This document shows positions 23,258 to 32,452 of a DNA stretch of 42,527 nucleotides, piece after piece. Below the pieces are notes generated by a model, which saw only the letters and a program-made list of their open reading frames with translations, was not told the origin of the DNA and made no database searches. Source of the stretch: Acutalibacter sp. 1XD8-33 (GTDB lineage Bacteria > Bacillota > Clostridia > Oscillospirales > Acutalibacteraceae); assembly GCF_003612555.1 (NCBI RefSeq), contig NZ_RAZF01000026.1, positions 1 through 42,527 of the forward strand. Direction: 5' to 3'. Position numbers and translations under genes: made by a program. Numbering within the stretch: position 1 is the first letter of the stretch; the number at the start of each line of letters is the position of its first letter.

Positions 23258-26200
23258 TTGGCGGGAAGAAAAGAATTTGAATTGCTTTTCAAACTGCAAG
23301 CTACGCTGGGAAGCGGGTTTAATTCTAGTTTTAACAGCGCAATGAACGCTTCAAGGCAGTTACAAGGAAATCTTTCCAAAATCAACACACTTTCCGGGAA
23401 GATCGAGGGATTCCAAAAGCAGAGCGCGGCCCTGCAAGCGAACAAGGACAAGCTGGCGCAACTGACAGAGGAACACGACCGTTTGCAACGCGAAATGAGC
23501 CAAACGGAACAACCGTCGGAAGCCTTGCGGCAGAAGATGGAGCGGAACGCCCGCCAGATTGAACAGACAACCGCCCGAATCGAGGAACAGGAAGCCCGGC
23601 TGGGACAGCTTGGAAGCGAACTAAGCGAAGCAGGAATAAATACCGACCGTTTAAGTCAAGAAAATGACAAGCTTGCTAAAAGCTACGAACGCATAAAAAA
23701 GAATCAGGAACACCTTGCGAACATAGCACAGGCACAGCAAAAGAACAATGAAGCCATAGCACAAACAAAATCGCGGTTGAACGGGACGCTTGGAGCATTT
23801 GCCGCCGTCGGTGCGGCGATTTACGCTGGGCCTGTTAAAAGTTCAATGGCGTTTGAAAAGCAGATGTCAAACGTCGGGACTTTGCTTGACGGTGACGTTG
23901 CGGGCAGAATCGCAGAGTTAAAGAAAAGTGTTATCAGTATTTCCAATATAACCGGGGCGGGAACCGATAACTTGACAGACGGTTTATATCAAGTTATATC
24001 CGCCTTTGGAGATACAGCAGAAAGCGCAAAACTGCTTGAAATTGCTTCAAAGGCCGCAACAGCAGGCGGAGCAACAACGACAGATTCAATTAACCTACTT
24101 TCCGCAGTAACAAAAGGCTATGGCGATATATCCGCAGAAGCACAGCAAAAAGCTGCCGATTTAGCATTTCAGACGGTTAAGTTGGGGCAAACGTCATTCC
24201 CGGAACTTGCGTCGTCGGTTGGCAAGGTTATTCCTCTTGCGGCTACATTAAGCCTAAAACAGGAAGATTTATTCGGGGCAATGGCAACGCTTACGGGCGT
24301 AACTGGAAGCACGGCAGAGGTCACAACACAGCTAAAGGCGACCATGCAGGGCTTTTTGTCGCCCTCCAAAGATATGACAGCGTCGCTGGAGAAGCTGGGA
24401 TATGCGAACGGCAAGGCCCTTTTGGAAAGTAAGGGATTGCAAGGCGCACTTGACGCTTTAAGGCAAAGCGTGGGCGGTGATGAACTTGCGTTTGCAAAGC
24501 TGTTCAGTTCTGTTGAAGCCCAAACAGCGGTGCTGGCCCTTGCCGGAGAACAAGCCGACAACTTCAAAAGCAAAACGGCGGAAATGTATAGCGCGTCGGG
24601 GGCGGCGGCAACAGCATTCGCAACCGCGACGGACAATGCAGAATCCAAAATGCAAAAAGCCAAAAATGCGATAGCTAATTTGGGAATTGTGCTGGGCGAC
24701 ACATTTTTACCCTATGTGACGACCGCGGCGGAAAAACTGTCCGGGCTGGTCACGAAGTTTTCGGAATGGGCGCAGGAAAACCCGGAATTGTTGTCAACTA
24801 TCGTTAAAGTTGCCGCCGCCCTTGCGGGCCTGAAAGTCGGCGCGCTTGCCGGGAAGCTTGGATTCTTGGAGATCAAAGGCGGCGTTCTTGCGGTTCAAGG
24901 CGCATTCACGAAGTTAAAAGCATTTGCCGGAACGGGCGGAGGTATAAAAAGCCTGTTTTCGGGGTTAGGAGGTATCGGAGGAAAGCTTTTGCCCATTGTC
25001 GGCATAATCGGCGGCGTTGCCCTTGCAATCAAACTGATTTCCGGCAACCTTGAAGAAGTGCGCGGCTGGATTCAACAGACATTCGGCGACGGTGCGCTGG
25101 CCGTCTTTGATAAAGTGTGGGGCGTGATTCAGAACGTCGGCGCGGCAATCAAGGGCGTTTTCAGCGGTGAAAATATGGGGAATGCCCGCAATTTCTTTCA
25201 AGAGCATTTCGGCGACGCGGGCGTTGCCGTGTTCGATTCAATCATCGGCGTTGTGGAACAGCTAAAAGCAATTTTGCCGGGCTTGTTAGACCAGTTCGGA
25301 CAGCTTGCAACTTCCCTGCTTCCCGTTATTGGGAGCCTGATTCAACAAATTGTACCTTTAATTGGGGAAATCATTGCAACGGTGCTTCCCGTACTGTTTG
25401 ACCTTATCGCACAGTTATTGCCCGTCATAGGGCAGATTGTGGAAGCGATCTTGCCCGTGCTGATTCAGCTTGTCGAAACCCTTGTACCCATCATCATGCA
25501 GATTATAGAAGCGGTGCTTCCCATTCTGCAACAGCTACTTGAAGCACTAATGCCGATTATCCAGCAGATCATAGACGGGATTTTGCCCGTTGCGATCGAC
25601 CTGATTATGATGGTGGTTTCGGCGGTTATGCCGCTGGTAGAAATGATTCTGCCATTACTGCAACAGTTACTTGAAGCCCTTATGCCTATTATTCAGATGG
25701 TGGCAGAGTTGTTCGGGAATCAGTTAGCGACAGCCGTTACAATGATTTCCGGCATTATAGACGGGCTGACACAGATTTTGAGCGGGCTAATTACCTTTAT
25801 CACGGGAGTTTTTACAGGCAACTGGAAGCAAGCGTGGGAGGGTGTGAAAAGCATTTTCAGCGGTATATGGGAATCAATCAAGAGCATTTGCACAGGCGTT
25901 GTAAACGGAATTATCAATGTGATAAATACCGTGATCGGCGGGCTGAACAGGCTTAAAATTCCCGATTGGGTCCCCGGAATCGGCGGAAAAGGTATCAATA
26001 TTCCCTTGATTCCCGCGCTGGCGAAAGGTTCAAGATTTACCCCCGACACATTCATTGCGGGTGAAGCCGGGGCAGAACTTATCACAAACGCCCGCGGGCG
26101 GACCGTGTTTACAGCGGCGCAGACCGGGCGAATCTTTGACAACATCAACGCGGCCCGCGAAGCGCAGGACGGAACGACGGTTGTTACTCTGCTTCCTCTA

Positions 26201-26446
26201 CTGCAAGCCGCGCTTTCGGCGGCACGCGTCGGAGCGGGTGGCGTGTCGGCCCCGTCCGTGACAGCGGCAGAGCCGCGGGGCGCGGGTATCGTCATTCACA
26301 GTGCGCCCGTTTTCCACGTTGGAAGCGACGCACAGGCGGAGGACATAGAAGCAATATTGAACGAGCGGGACGAAAGACTTTTGAACGAGTTTGACGACCG
26401 CATGAAGCAACAGGAAGAGGACGAAAGGCGGCGGAACTATGACTAA
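23258..26446 (+). CDS. Tail tape measure protein
   Basis: A 1062-residue protein from a TTG start behind AAGGGGGTG. Residues about 40-170 are coiled coil (LTEEHDRLQREMSQ and onward). About 205-420 is the conserved phage minor tail/TP901 domain (MAFEKQMSNVGTLLDG, GAGTDNLTDGLYQVISAFGD). Hydrophobic segments and a long array of Leu/Ile/Pro helical repeats occupy about 670-820. The C-terminal part includes KIPDWVPGIGGKGINIPLIP and FIAGEAGAELI. The protein sets tail length and is probably ejected first. Confidence 0.93.
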   Translation: MAGRKEFELLFKLQATLGSGFNSSFNSAMNASRQLQGNLSKINTLSGKIEGFQKQSAALQANKDKLAQLTEEHDRLQREMSQTEQPSEALRQKMERNARQIEQTTARIEEQEARLGQLGSELSEAGINTDRLSQENDKLAKSYERIKKNQEHLANIAQAQQKNNEAIAQTKSRLNGTLGAFAAVGAAIYAGPVKSSMAFEKQMSNVGTLLDGDVAGRIAELKKSVISISNITGAGTDNLTDGLYQVISAFGDTAESAKLLEIASKAATAGGATTTDSINLLSAVTKGYGDISAEAQQKAADLAFQTVKLGQTSFPELASSVGKVIPLAATLSLKQEDLFGAMATLTGVTGSTAEVTTQLKATMQGFLSPSKDMTASLEKLGYANGKALLESKGLQGALDALRQSVGGDELAFAKLFSSVEAQTAVLALAGEQADNFKSKTAEMYSASGAAATAFATATDNAESKMQKAKNAIANLGIVLGDTFLPYVTTAAEKLSGLVTKFSEWAQENPELLSTIVKVAAALAGLKVGALAGKLGFLEIKGGVLAVQGAFTKLKAFAGTGGGIKSLFSGLGGIGGKLLPIVGIIGGVALAIKLISGNLEEVRGWIQQTFGDGALAVFDKVWGVIQNVGAAIKGVFSGENMGNARNFFQEHFGDAGVAVFDSIIGVVEQLKAILPGLLDQFGQLATSLLPVIGSLIQQIVPLIGEIIATVLPVLFDLIAQLLPVIGQIVEAILPVLIQLVETLVPIIMQIIEAVLPILQQLLEALMPIIQQIIDGILPVAIDLIMMVVSAVMPLVEMILPLLQQLLEALMPIIQMVAELFGNQLATAVTMISGIIDGLTQILSGLITFITGVFTGNWKQAWEGVKSIFSGIWESIKSICTGVVNGIINVINTVIGGLNRLKIPDWVPGIGGKGINIPLIPALAKGSRFTPDTFIAGEAGAELITNARGRTVFTAAQTGRIFDNINAAREAQDGTTVVTLLPLLQAALSAARVGAGGVSAPSVTAAEPRGAGIVIHSAPVFHVGSDAQAEDIEAILNERDERLLNEFDDRMKQQEEDERRRNYD
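25300..25710 (+). repeat. Hydrophobic helical repeat array inside tape measure gene
   Basis: Successive units of about 11 residues of the form LLPVIGQIVEAILPVLIQL and LQQLLEALMPIIQQI repeat across this span. The longest near-identical DNA pair is 25521-25569 and 25652-25700, both encoding LQQLLEALMPIIQ. The amphipathic array probably sets part of the ruler length or interacts with membrane during DNA ejection. Confidence 0.75.
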
Positions 26447-26651
26447 ATACACCACCATTGCCGGGGATATGTGGGACGGAATCGCCTACAAGACGCTGGG
26501 CGACGAAGCCTATACCGACAAGCTGATAAAAGCGAACCCACAGTTTCGCCGCCTTGTCATTTTCCCCGCAGGAATCACGCTTGATATTCCAGAGCCGGAA
26601 GCGCGGATTCCGGCAGAGTTGCCGCCGTGGAAAAGGGGGCGGACGCTATGA
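26439..26651 (+). CDS. Tail protein X (LysM-like)
   Basis: A 70-residue protein overlapping the tape measure end by 8 bases. YTTIAGDMWDGIAYKTLGDE and LDIPEP are the standard start and end of P2 gpX, a LysM-related small baseplate hub component. It overlaps the next gene by ATGA. Confidence 0.9.
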   Translation: MTKYTTIAGDMWDGIAYKTLGDEAYTDKLIKANPQFRRLVIFPAGITLDIPEPEARIPAELPPWKRGRTL

Positions 26652-27955
26652 ACGCAAGACGGGCAGAGGTCCGCTTGACCTTTGAGGGCGTGGACATTTC
26701 GGCGGACATTAACAAACACTTGCTTTCGCTGACCTATACGGACAACGAAGAGGATAAAACAGACGATTTGCAATTATCCCTTGACGACCGGGAGGGCGTG
26801 TGGCTGGGCGATTGGCTGAACGCCGACGCACAGCCCGCCCCGGCCCCGGCAAAGAAAGATAGTGAAAGCGGCGGCTGGAAGATCGGCGACGAAGTAACCG
26901 TAAGCGGCAGGCCGCAATATAGCAGTTACGGAAACGGCAACCCCGGCGCGACGCTTTCAAACTATCAGGGGAAAATAACACACCTGAACTTGAAAAGCGG
27001 TATTCCATACCCCATCCACGTCGATCAAAAGGGGTGGTTCGCCGAAAGTCAAGTAACAAAGACTGCGGCAAAACAAGACACCATGACGCAGAGCGGCGGC
27101 GCAAAGGGCGCGGAGATTTCCGCGGTTATCATTCAAAAGAATTGGGAATCAGACGGGAAAGACCGGGTTCTTGATTGCGGCGTTTTTCAGGTTGATAGCG
27201 TGGACGGCAACGGCCCGCCCGCGAAAGTCACAATCAAGGCCGGGTCAATCCCCTATACTTCCACAATTCGGACACAGAAAAAGACAAAGGCATGGGAGAA
27301 AATCAAGCTTTCGGGCATTGCAAACGAAATAGCCGCCGCAAACGGCTTGAAATGCCTGTTTGAATCGGATTTTGACCCGCTTTACAACCGCCGGGAGCAA
27401 GTGACAGAATCGGACATTGTATTTTTGCAAAGGCTTTGCAAAGCCGCGGGAATTTCCTTAAAAGTTACCGCGAAAATGATTGTTCTTTTCGACGCGGCGG
27501 CGTATGAGCAAAAAGACGCGGTGCGGACGATCAAGCGCGGCGACGGCGACTATTCAAAATATACATTCGGGACCAGCTTTCACGACACGGCTTACAGCAG
27601 TTGCCGGGTCAAGTATACGGACCCTACTTCAAAAACGACCTATGAAGCAACCTACAAGGCCCCTGACGCAGAAAAGGACGGAAGCGGACAGGTGCTGGAG
27701 GTAAACGAAAAGGTTTCAAGCAATGCGGAAGCCCTGACCCTTGCAAAAAAGCGGTTGCGCGAAAAAAATTCACAAGAGTTCAAAGCAAGCTTTAATCTTG
27801 CGGGCGACGCGCGGCTGGTGGCGGGGGTAACTGTCAAAGTTGAGGGGTTTGGAGCGTTCGACGGAAAGTACATCATCGAAACCGCGTCGCACACGATTTC
27901 GTCGAGCGGCTATAAAACTAATATCACATTGCGGCGCGTCTTGGAGGGTTACTAA
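26648..27955 (+). CDS. Tail hub protein D (P2 gpD family) with inserted SH3-like module
   Basis: A 435-residue protein from ATG 26648. The N-terminal DISADINKHLLSLTYTDNE and the LQLSLDDREGVWLGDWL segment are the gpD/late control D hub signature. Residues about 76-138 are an insertion resembling an SH3-type module (GDEVTVSGRPQY through GWFAESQV). Similar modules occur at the end of the endolysin. The hub then resumes with the cap domain (ESDIVFLQRLCKAAGISL). It forms the baseplate spike platform. Confidence 0.9.
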   Translation: MNARRAEVRLTFEGVDISADINKHLLSLTYTDNEEDKTDDLQLSLDDREGVWLGDWLNADAQPAPAPAKKDSESGGWKIGDEVTVSGRPQYSSYGNGNPGATLSNYQGKITHLNLKSGIPYPIHVDQKGWFAESQVTKTAAKQDTMTQSGGAKGAEISAVIIQKNWESDGKDRVLDCGVFQVDSVDGNGPPAKVTIKAGSIPYTSTIRTQKKTKAWEKIKLSGIANEIAAANGLKCLFESDFDPLYNRREQVTESDIVFLQRLCKAAGISLKVTAKMIVLFDAAAYEQKDAVRTIKRGDGDYSKYTFGTSFHDTAYSSCRVKYTDPTSKTTYEATYKAPDAEKDGSGQVLEVNEKVSSNAEALTLAKKRLREKNSQEFKASFNLAGDARLVAGVTVKVEGFGAFDGKYIIETASHTISSSGYKTNITLRRVLEGY

Positions 27956-28287
27956 TGGGCGAACTAACCGCATTAAAGAATATTATTCGAGCGGGCTGGG
28001 TTTCGTCCGTGGATATTGCGGAACGGACCGCCCGCGTTACCTTTAAGGACAAGGGCGACACGTTCGTTTCCGGCCCGCTGAAAGTGCTTAAAAACCCGCC
28101 GTGGGTTCCCGAATATTACGCCCCGTATCGGACGGAGTACGAAAGCGGCGGGAGCGGCGACGCGGCCTTTCAAAGCCACAAGCACGACTTGATTATAAAG
28201 CCGTGGTTGCCGTCACCCGGCGATTTTGTGCTTTGTATCTACTTGCCAAACGGCGACGGCGACGGGTTCGTGATTGGGGGGATTTAA
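27955..28287 (+). CDS. Baseplate spike/assembly protein V
   Basis: A 110-residue protein. ALKNIIRAGWVSSVD and VTFKD start the OB-fold of gpV. The HKHD segment with closing LIIKPWLPSPGDFVLCIYLP is characteristic. gpV forms the membrane-piercing spike below the tube. It is short compared with P2 gpV (about 211), as is common in Firmicute phages. Confidence 0.82.
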   Translation: MGELTALKNIIRAGWVSSVDIAERTARVTFKDKGDTFVSGPLKVLKNPPWVPEYYAPYRTEYESGGSGDAAFQSHKHDLIIKPWLPSPGDFVLCIYLPNGDGDGFVIGGI

Positions 28288-28290
28288 GAA

Positions 28291-28692
28291 ATGGCCTTGA
28301 TCGGGTGCTGGGGCGACATTACCTTTGCCGTTTCCAGAAATGAAGTAAAGACGTTTACGGGCCTGAAATGGGACAGCGGCGCGAAGTATTCGACCCATGA
28401 CAGGCATTTGAAAGAGCCGCTTTTGGAGTACACAGGGCGGGAAGTGGAAAGCATGAGTTTTTCCATGTTCTTTTCCGTCTTTTTAGGCGTGAATCCCATT
28501 TCAGAGGTTGCAAAACTGCTTCAAGCAATGCGCCGGGGAGAAGTTCACCCGCTTATCATCGGGCCGAAAGCCTACGGCACAAACAAGTGGGTTATTACGA
28601 AAGTTTCGACTTCCCTTGACCGTTACGACAACCGCGGCAATCTGCTTGTTTCAAAAGTAAGCGTAACAATGAAATCATATTCCAGCAGATAA
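28291..28692 (+). CDS. Tail protein U (P2 gpU family)
   Basis: A 133-residue protein beginning MALIGCWGDITFAVSRNEV, with the mid segment YTGREVESMSFSMFFSVFLG and the ending VSKVSVTMKSYSSR, all typical of P2 gpU tail proteins. It lies between V and W rather than just before X and D, a rearranged order found in Firmicute myophages. Confidence 0.85.
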   Translation: MALIGCWGDITFAVSRNEVKTFTGLKWDSGAKYSTHDRHLKEPLLEYTGREVESMSFSMFFSVFLGVNPISEVAKLLQAMRRGEVHPLIIGPKAYGTNKWVITKVSTSLDRYDNRGNLLVSKVSVTMKSYSSR

Positions 28693-28704
28693 AGGGGTGA
28701 GAAA

Positions 28705-29025
28705 ATGGCGTACATTGTGAAAGCCTACGACTTAACGAAAATCAATCTTGCGCCCGCAACACGGGAAGAAGAGATTTTGCAGAATGTAGCGGTCATTATC
28801 TCGACCCCGAAATTTTCCGTTCCTCTTGACAGGGGGCTGGGCATGGCACAACGGTTTCTTGACAAGCCGATTCAGACGGCCCAGCCTATCCTGATTTCAG
28901 AGGTTTTAGAAGCGGTGGAACAATACGAACCACGGGCGCAGATCGGCGACGTGACTTTTGAATTAGGGGAACGGCCCGGCGCGTTGATTCCAGTTGTGGA
29001 GGTGAACATAATTGACGACGAATAA
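28705..29025 (+). CDS. Baseplate wedge protein W (gp25-like)
   Basis: A 106-residue protein with an AAGGGGTG site. The EEEILQNVAVIISTPKFSVP strand, the DRGLGM motif and the closing acidic strand match GPW/gp25 baseplate wedge proteins, which start sheath assembly. It overlaps J by 14 bases. Confidence 0.92.
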   Translation: MAYIVKAYDLTKINLAPATREEEILQNVAVIISTPKFSVPLDRGLGMAQRFLDKPIQTAQPILISEVLEAVEQYEPRAQIGDVTFELGERPGALIPVVEVNIIDDE

Positions 29026-30142
29026 CCGGGGCTATCCCGAAATTTCCTTTGTAGACACGGACACGGCGACACTTGAAAACGCCCTGATTCAGTCTTACGA
29101 AGCATTCACGGGGCGGACGCTATACCCGGCAGACCCCGCGCGTCTGTTTATCCTTTGGGTGGCGGACATTATCATTCAAGAGCGGGTCAACATTGATTTT
29201 TCGGCAAAACAAAACGTGCCGCGGTATGCAGAGGGGGAATATTTAGATTCCCTTGCAGAGATATTCAAAGACGCTTACCGTTTGGAGCCGGAAAAGGCGA
29301 AAACGACGTTGCGGTTCACGCTTTCCATTCCGCTGGAGGTTGCGACAATCATTCCGGCGGGGACACGCGCAACGGTTGACGGGGAAATCATGTTTCAAAC
29401 GCTGGAAACCCTGACAATCCTTGCGGGCGACACAAGCGGGGACGTTGCCGCGGAATGCCTGACCGCGGGGGAAATCGGAAACGGGTTCGTTCCGGGACAG
29501 ATCAATCAGCTTGTAGACATCTTCCCGTATTTTGGAACCGTGCAAAATGTGTCCGAATCGGACGGCGGAGCGGACAAGGAAAGCGACGCGGCCTTTTATG
29601 ACCGAATGCGGGAGAGCATGGAAACCTTTTCGACCGCAGGGCCGCTGGGGGCTTATGAGTATTTCGCAAAAACCGCGTCGGCCTTGATTGTGGACGTGAA
29701 AGCAACTTCCCCGGAACCGGGGGAAGTTGACGTGCGGGTTCTGCTTGCAGGGGGCGAATTGCCGGGAACGGAAATGCTGAAAACCGTTTCGGACATTCTG
29801 AACGCGGACAATGTGCGCCCCCTGACCGATCACGTTACCGTTGCGGCCCCTGAAACGGTTTCGTATGCTATCGACTTCACCTATTACACGCAAGAGGGCG
29901 GAGCGGTAAGCGCGGAAACGGTGGCGGCAAATATCGCCGCGGCGGTTCAGACGTTCCGCGAATGGCAGGGGGCAAGAATGGGGCGGGACGTGAACCCGTC
30001 CTATTTAACCGCCCTGCTTATGCAAGCGGGCGCAAAGCGCGTTGAAATCCGTTCCCCGGCCTTTGCCGTCGTTCCTGACAATGCGGTTGCGCTTTTGAGC
30101 GGGAGCGCGTCGGCGGTGAACGGGGGTGCAGAGAGTGAATGA
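29012..30142 (+). CDS. Baseplate protein J
   Basis: A 376-residue protein from a TTG with a GGAGGTG site. PEISFVDTDTATLENALIQS, RYAEGEYLDSLAEI and GGADKESDAAFYDRMRESM are the standard P2 gpJ/Mu gp47 signature. It forms the outer wedge linking the baseplate to the fibres. A near-match to the parS-like palindrome (29550-29564) lies in this gene. Confidence 0.93.
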   Translation: MTTNNRGYPEISFVDTDTATLENALIQSYEAFTGRTLYPADPARLFILWVADIIIQERVNIDFSAKQNVPRYAEGEYLDSLAEIFKDAYRLEPEKAKTTLRFTLSIPLEVATIIPAGTRATVDGEIMFQTLETLTILAGDTSGDVAAECLTAGEIGNGFVPGQINQLVDIFPYFGTVQNVSESDGGADKESDAAFYDRMRESMETFSTAGPLGAYEYFAKTASALIVDVKATSPEPGEVDVRVLLAGGELPGTEMLKTVSDILNADNVRPLTDHVTVAAPETVSYAIDFTYYTQEGGAVSAETVAANIAAAVQTFREWQGARMGRDVNPSYLTALLMQAGAKRVEIRSPAFAVVPDNAVALLSGSASAVNGGAESE

Positions 30143-30878
30143 CCTGTATTCAATCGACTTTACACGTTCGCTTCCGCCCGCCCTGAAAAACGACCCGAAT
30201 ATGCTTGCGCTTGCACAGACCATAGCGGAGCAATTACAGGTCACGGCACGGCAGATCAAGCAAAACATAATCTATGCCCGCATTGACGAACTGGACGAAC
30301 AGACCCTTGATATTTTGGCCTATGATCTCCACGTCGATTGGTACGACTATTCTTACCCGATAGAGGTAAAACGGCGGACTATTAAAGACAGCGTAAGGGT
30401 ACACAGGCGGCTGGGGACAAAGTACGCCGTTGAAACCGCGCTGGGAGCCGTATTCCCTGGCACAAAGGTTCAAGAGTGGTTCGAGTACGGCGGCGACCCG
30501 TTCCGCTTCAAAGTGATTATCGGTGCGGCGGAGGGCGTGACAGCCGAACAGCAAGCGGCAGTATTGGAGCGGGTGCGGTTCTATAAAAATTTGCGTTCCC
30601 ATTTGGAAACGATCAGTTACCAGATGGAGCAAGCGACGACAATTCACGTCGCCGGGTATCACGCAATCGGAACCCGCCTTGAAGTGTGGCCGTATTTGGC
30701 GGACAACTTCACAGAGGAAGCAACCGTGTTTGTCGGGGCCGTTGCGACGTTTGCGACGCGGCTTGAAATCAATCCGTCGCTTACAAACTTCATCACGTCC
30801 AGCGGGTCAATGCTTTTCGGCGGCTACACACAGCAGACGCGAAAGCTTCAAATTCAACCTTTGAGAAATGAGGGATAG
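30135..30878 (+). CDS. Tail protein I (baseplate-fibre link)
   Basis: A 247-residue protein from GTG 30135 (GTG 30126 is also in frame). LYSIDFTRSLPPALKNDPNM and IYARIDELDEQTLDILAYDL are typical of P2 gpI, with TKYAVETALGAVF also conserved. It bridges the wedge and the tail fibre. The C-terminal 50 residues extend beyond the P2 protein and form a likely fibre-attachment strand region. Confidence 0.9.
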   Translation: MNDLYSIDFTRSLPPALKNDPNMLALAQTIAEQLQVTARQIKQNIIYARIDELDEQTLDILAYDLHVDWYDYSYPIEVKRRTIKDSVRVHRRLGTKYAVETALGAVFPGTKVQEWFEYGGDPFRFKVIIGAAEGVTAEQQAAVLERVRFYKNLRSHLETISYQMEQATTIHVAGYHAIGTRLEVWPYLADNFTEEATVFVGAVATFATRLEINPSLTNFITSSGSMLFGGYTQQTRKLQIQPLRNEG

Positions 30879-30881
30879 ACA

Positions 30882-31766
30882 ATGCCAGAGGAAACGACAA
30901 AAAAATTCGGAACTATCGTAACCGACGTGGGGACCATGCGAACCCGCGAAGCGGTGTTGGAGGGTAAAAAAATCAACCTGACAACCCTTGCCGTCGGCGA
31001 CGGCGGCGGGGCCTATTACGTGCCGTCGGCAGATATGCAGGGCCTAAAAAATGAAACTTGGCGCGGGGACGTGTCCAGCGTGACCGTCAACCCTGATTCC
31101 CCGAACATGATTGACGTTATAGCGGTTATCCCCTCCGACGTGGGCGGGTTCACTATCCGCGAAATGGCGGTTCTGGACGACGGCGAATACACGATTGCCA
31201 TTTGCAACACGCCGGACACGGAAAAAGTCATAATTACCAGCGGCGCGGCGGGCGAAGTTGAAGTGACAATGCACATCGAGTTTTCAAACACGGGAATTAT
31301 TACGTTCATCGTTGACCCCTACGCCCTGACCGCGACGAAAAAGGACATTCAGGAACACAACGCCGCGCAGACGGCCCATGAAGCAAAGTTCGAGCAGAAA
31401 GCGGACGTTACCGACCTGAACGCCCATGTAAACAACAGCGATATTCACGTGAACCCCACCACAATGGGAAACTATGACACGGCTATTTCCGGCCTGATCG
31501 AGCATACAGAGGACGCAGACATTCACGTTTCGGCGGAAGAAAAGGCCGCATGGAGCGCGGCGGTTGAAACAGCGGCAAAGGCGGCAGAGGACGCGGCGCA
31601 AGCCCTGAATCTTGCCGCGGGCCTTGAAAGCCGCATTGCCCGTGTGGAAGATGGACTTTTCAATAACATTACCGGGAACCCGTTTCTTGTGTCTTTTGAT
31701 TCCCTTGACGGAATCATTCTGACTAAGGGTATTTGGAACGCGGAACGGCAGAGAATCGAATGTTGA
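30882..31766 (+). CDS. Tail fibre/collar protein H N-terminal type
   Basis: A 294-residue protein. KKFGTIVTDVGTMRTREAVL and NLTTLAVGDGGGAYYVP are the P2 gpH/DUF3751 tail-collar module that anchors fibres. The remainder has helical linker repeats with NNSDIHV and DADIHVSAEEKAAW motifs common in gut phage fibres. It ends early, without a receptor-binding tip. The adjoining DGR target probably provides the binding domain. Confidence 0.85.
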   Translation: MPEETTKKFGTIVTDVGTMRTREAVLEGKKINLTTLAVGDGGGAYYVPSADMQGLKNETWRGDVSSVTVNPDSPNMIDVIAVIPSDVGGFTIREMAVLDDGEYTIAICNTPDTEKVIITSGAAGEVEVTMHIEFSNTGIITFIVDPYALTATKKDIQEHNAAQTAHEAKFEQKADVTDLNAHVNNSDIHVNPTTMGNYDTAISGLIEHTEDADIHVSAEEKAAWSAAVETAAKAAEDAAQALNLAAGLESRIARVEDGLFNNITGNPFLVSFDSLDGIILTKGIWNAERQRIEC

Positions 31767-31990
31767 CGGAATATGCTTGCACACGCCGGGAACTGTCCTG
31801 CATAATTGGGAACCTGTTTACAGAAATTGAACCGCCTTGCGAACGGTGCGGGGCCGCTGACGTGCTGACGATCAGCGGGACAACCTACACCGGGGCGCGG
31901 GCGGTTCTTACTGTCACAGAACACGGGTTCACGTTTGACGGGAACCCGGCGGAGGTTGCGCGAATCAGGGAAAGGCGGTGTTTGAAATGA
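31760..31990 (+). CDS. Small Cys-containing protein upstream of avd
   Basis: A 76-residue protein whose ATG overlaps the fibre gene stop. It contains CERCG and alternating strands (ADVLTISGTTYTGARAVLTV). No family is recognised. It overlaps the avd start by four bases, so it is co-translated with the DGR. It could be a fibre chaperone or a small accessory, but neither is shown. Confidence 0.6.
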   Translation: MLTEYACTRRELSCIIGNLFTEIEPPCERCGAADVLTISGTTYTGARAVLTVTEHGFTFDGNPAEVARIRERRCLK

Positions 31991-32418
31991 ACCCGCCGCC
32001 GAAACAAGCTGAACAAAGCGAATTTACCATAATCACAAAGGCGAAAGACCTTGTAAAGCATACATTCCGAATGACGAATGACAGGCGTTTTCCGAAAAAG
32101 TATCGCTTTACTATTGTGAACCGATTACACGACCTGACGATTGATATTTTCCAGCATATACAGGAAGCAAACGAACTTGACCTTGCCGACCTGCAAGAGT
32201 TCCGGGAACGAAGATACGAACAGAAAAAGGCTTTGACAAAATGCAAGACAGTCCTTTTTCTGATTGAACTTTCCCTTGAACTGGAACTTATTTCAAACGA
32301 TCAATGCGCCGCATGGACAAAAGCCGTTTTGGACGTTAAGTACATGACGGCGAAGTGGCGCAAGCAAGATCAGCAGAGGGCGGCAACTATGCAGAGAGGG
32401 ACCCCGGCGCGGCGATAA
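31987..32418 (+). CDS. avd: DGR accessory protein Avd (four-helix bundle)
   Basis: A 143-residue protein. ATG 31987 has AAAGGCGG eight bases upstream; a GTG at 31978 would add three residues. The protein is fully helical and basic (AKDLVKHTFRMTNDRRFPKK, RLHDLTIDIFQHI, FRERRYEQKKALTKCKTVLF, KYMTAKWRKQDQQ), the layout of the four-helix bundle/Avd family. Avd forms a pentamer that binds the DGR reverse transcriptase and the template RNA and is needed for mutagenic cDNA synthesis. Its position immediately before TR and RT fits the Bordetella phage order. Confidence 0.88.
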   Translation: MNPPPKQAEQSEFTIITKAKDLVKHTFRMTNDRRFPKKYRFTIVNRLHDLTIDIFQHIQEANELDLADLQEFRERRYEQKKALTKCKTVLFLIELSLELELISNDQCAAWTKAVLDVKYMTAKWRKQDQQRAATMQRGTPARR

Positions 32419-32433
32419 AGCCCGCCGGGTTTT
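32403..32433 (+). terminator. Terminator-like hairpin between avd and TR
   Basis: CCCGGCG / CGCCGGG with inner GGC/GCC surround a GATAAA loop and are followed by TTTTCTTT. It overlaps the last avd codons and lies just 20 bases before the TR. It could separate avd mRNA from template RNA, or be the 5' structure of the template RNA. Confidence 0.55.
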
Positions 32434-32452
32434 CTTTGGGGTATGCCTTGTA

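Noticed and set aside
25521-25700. Repeat pair in the tape measure gene as a second TR/VR
   Set aside because: Differences are at all bases and mostly synonymous; it is a protein-level helical repeat, not a retroelement product.
27402-27416. Another parS-like match in gene D
   Set aside because: Only 13 of 15 positions match and one arm is broken; probably chance in a coding region rich in GAATCGG.
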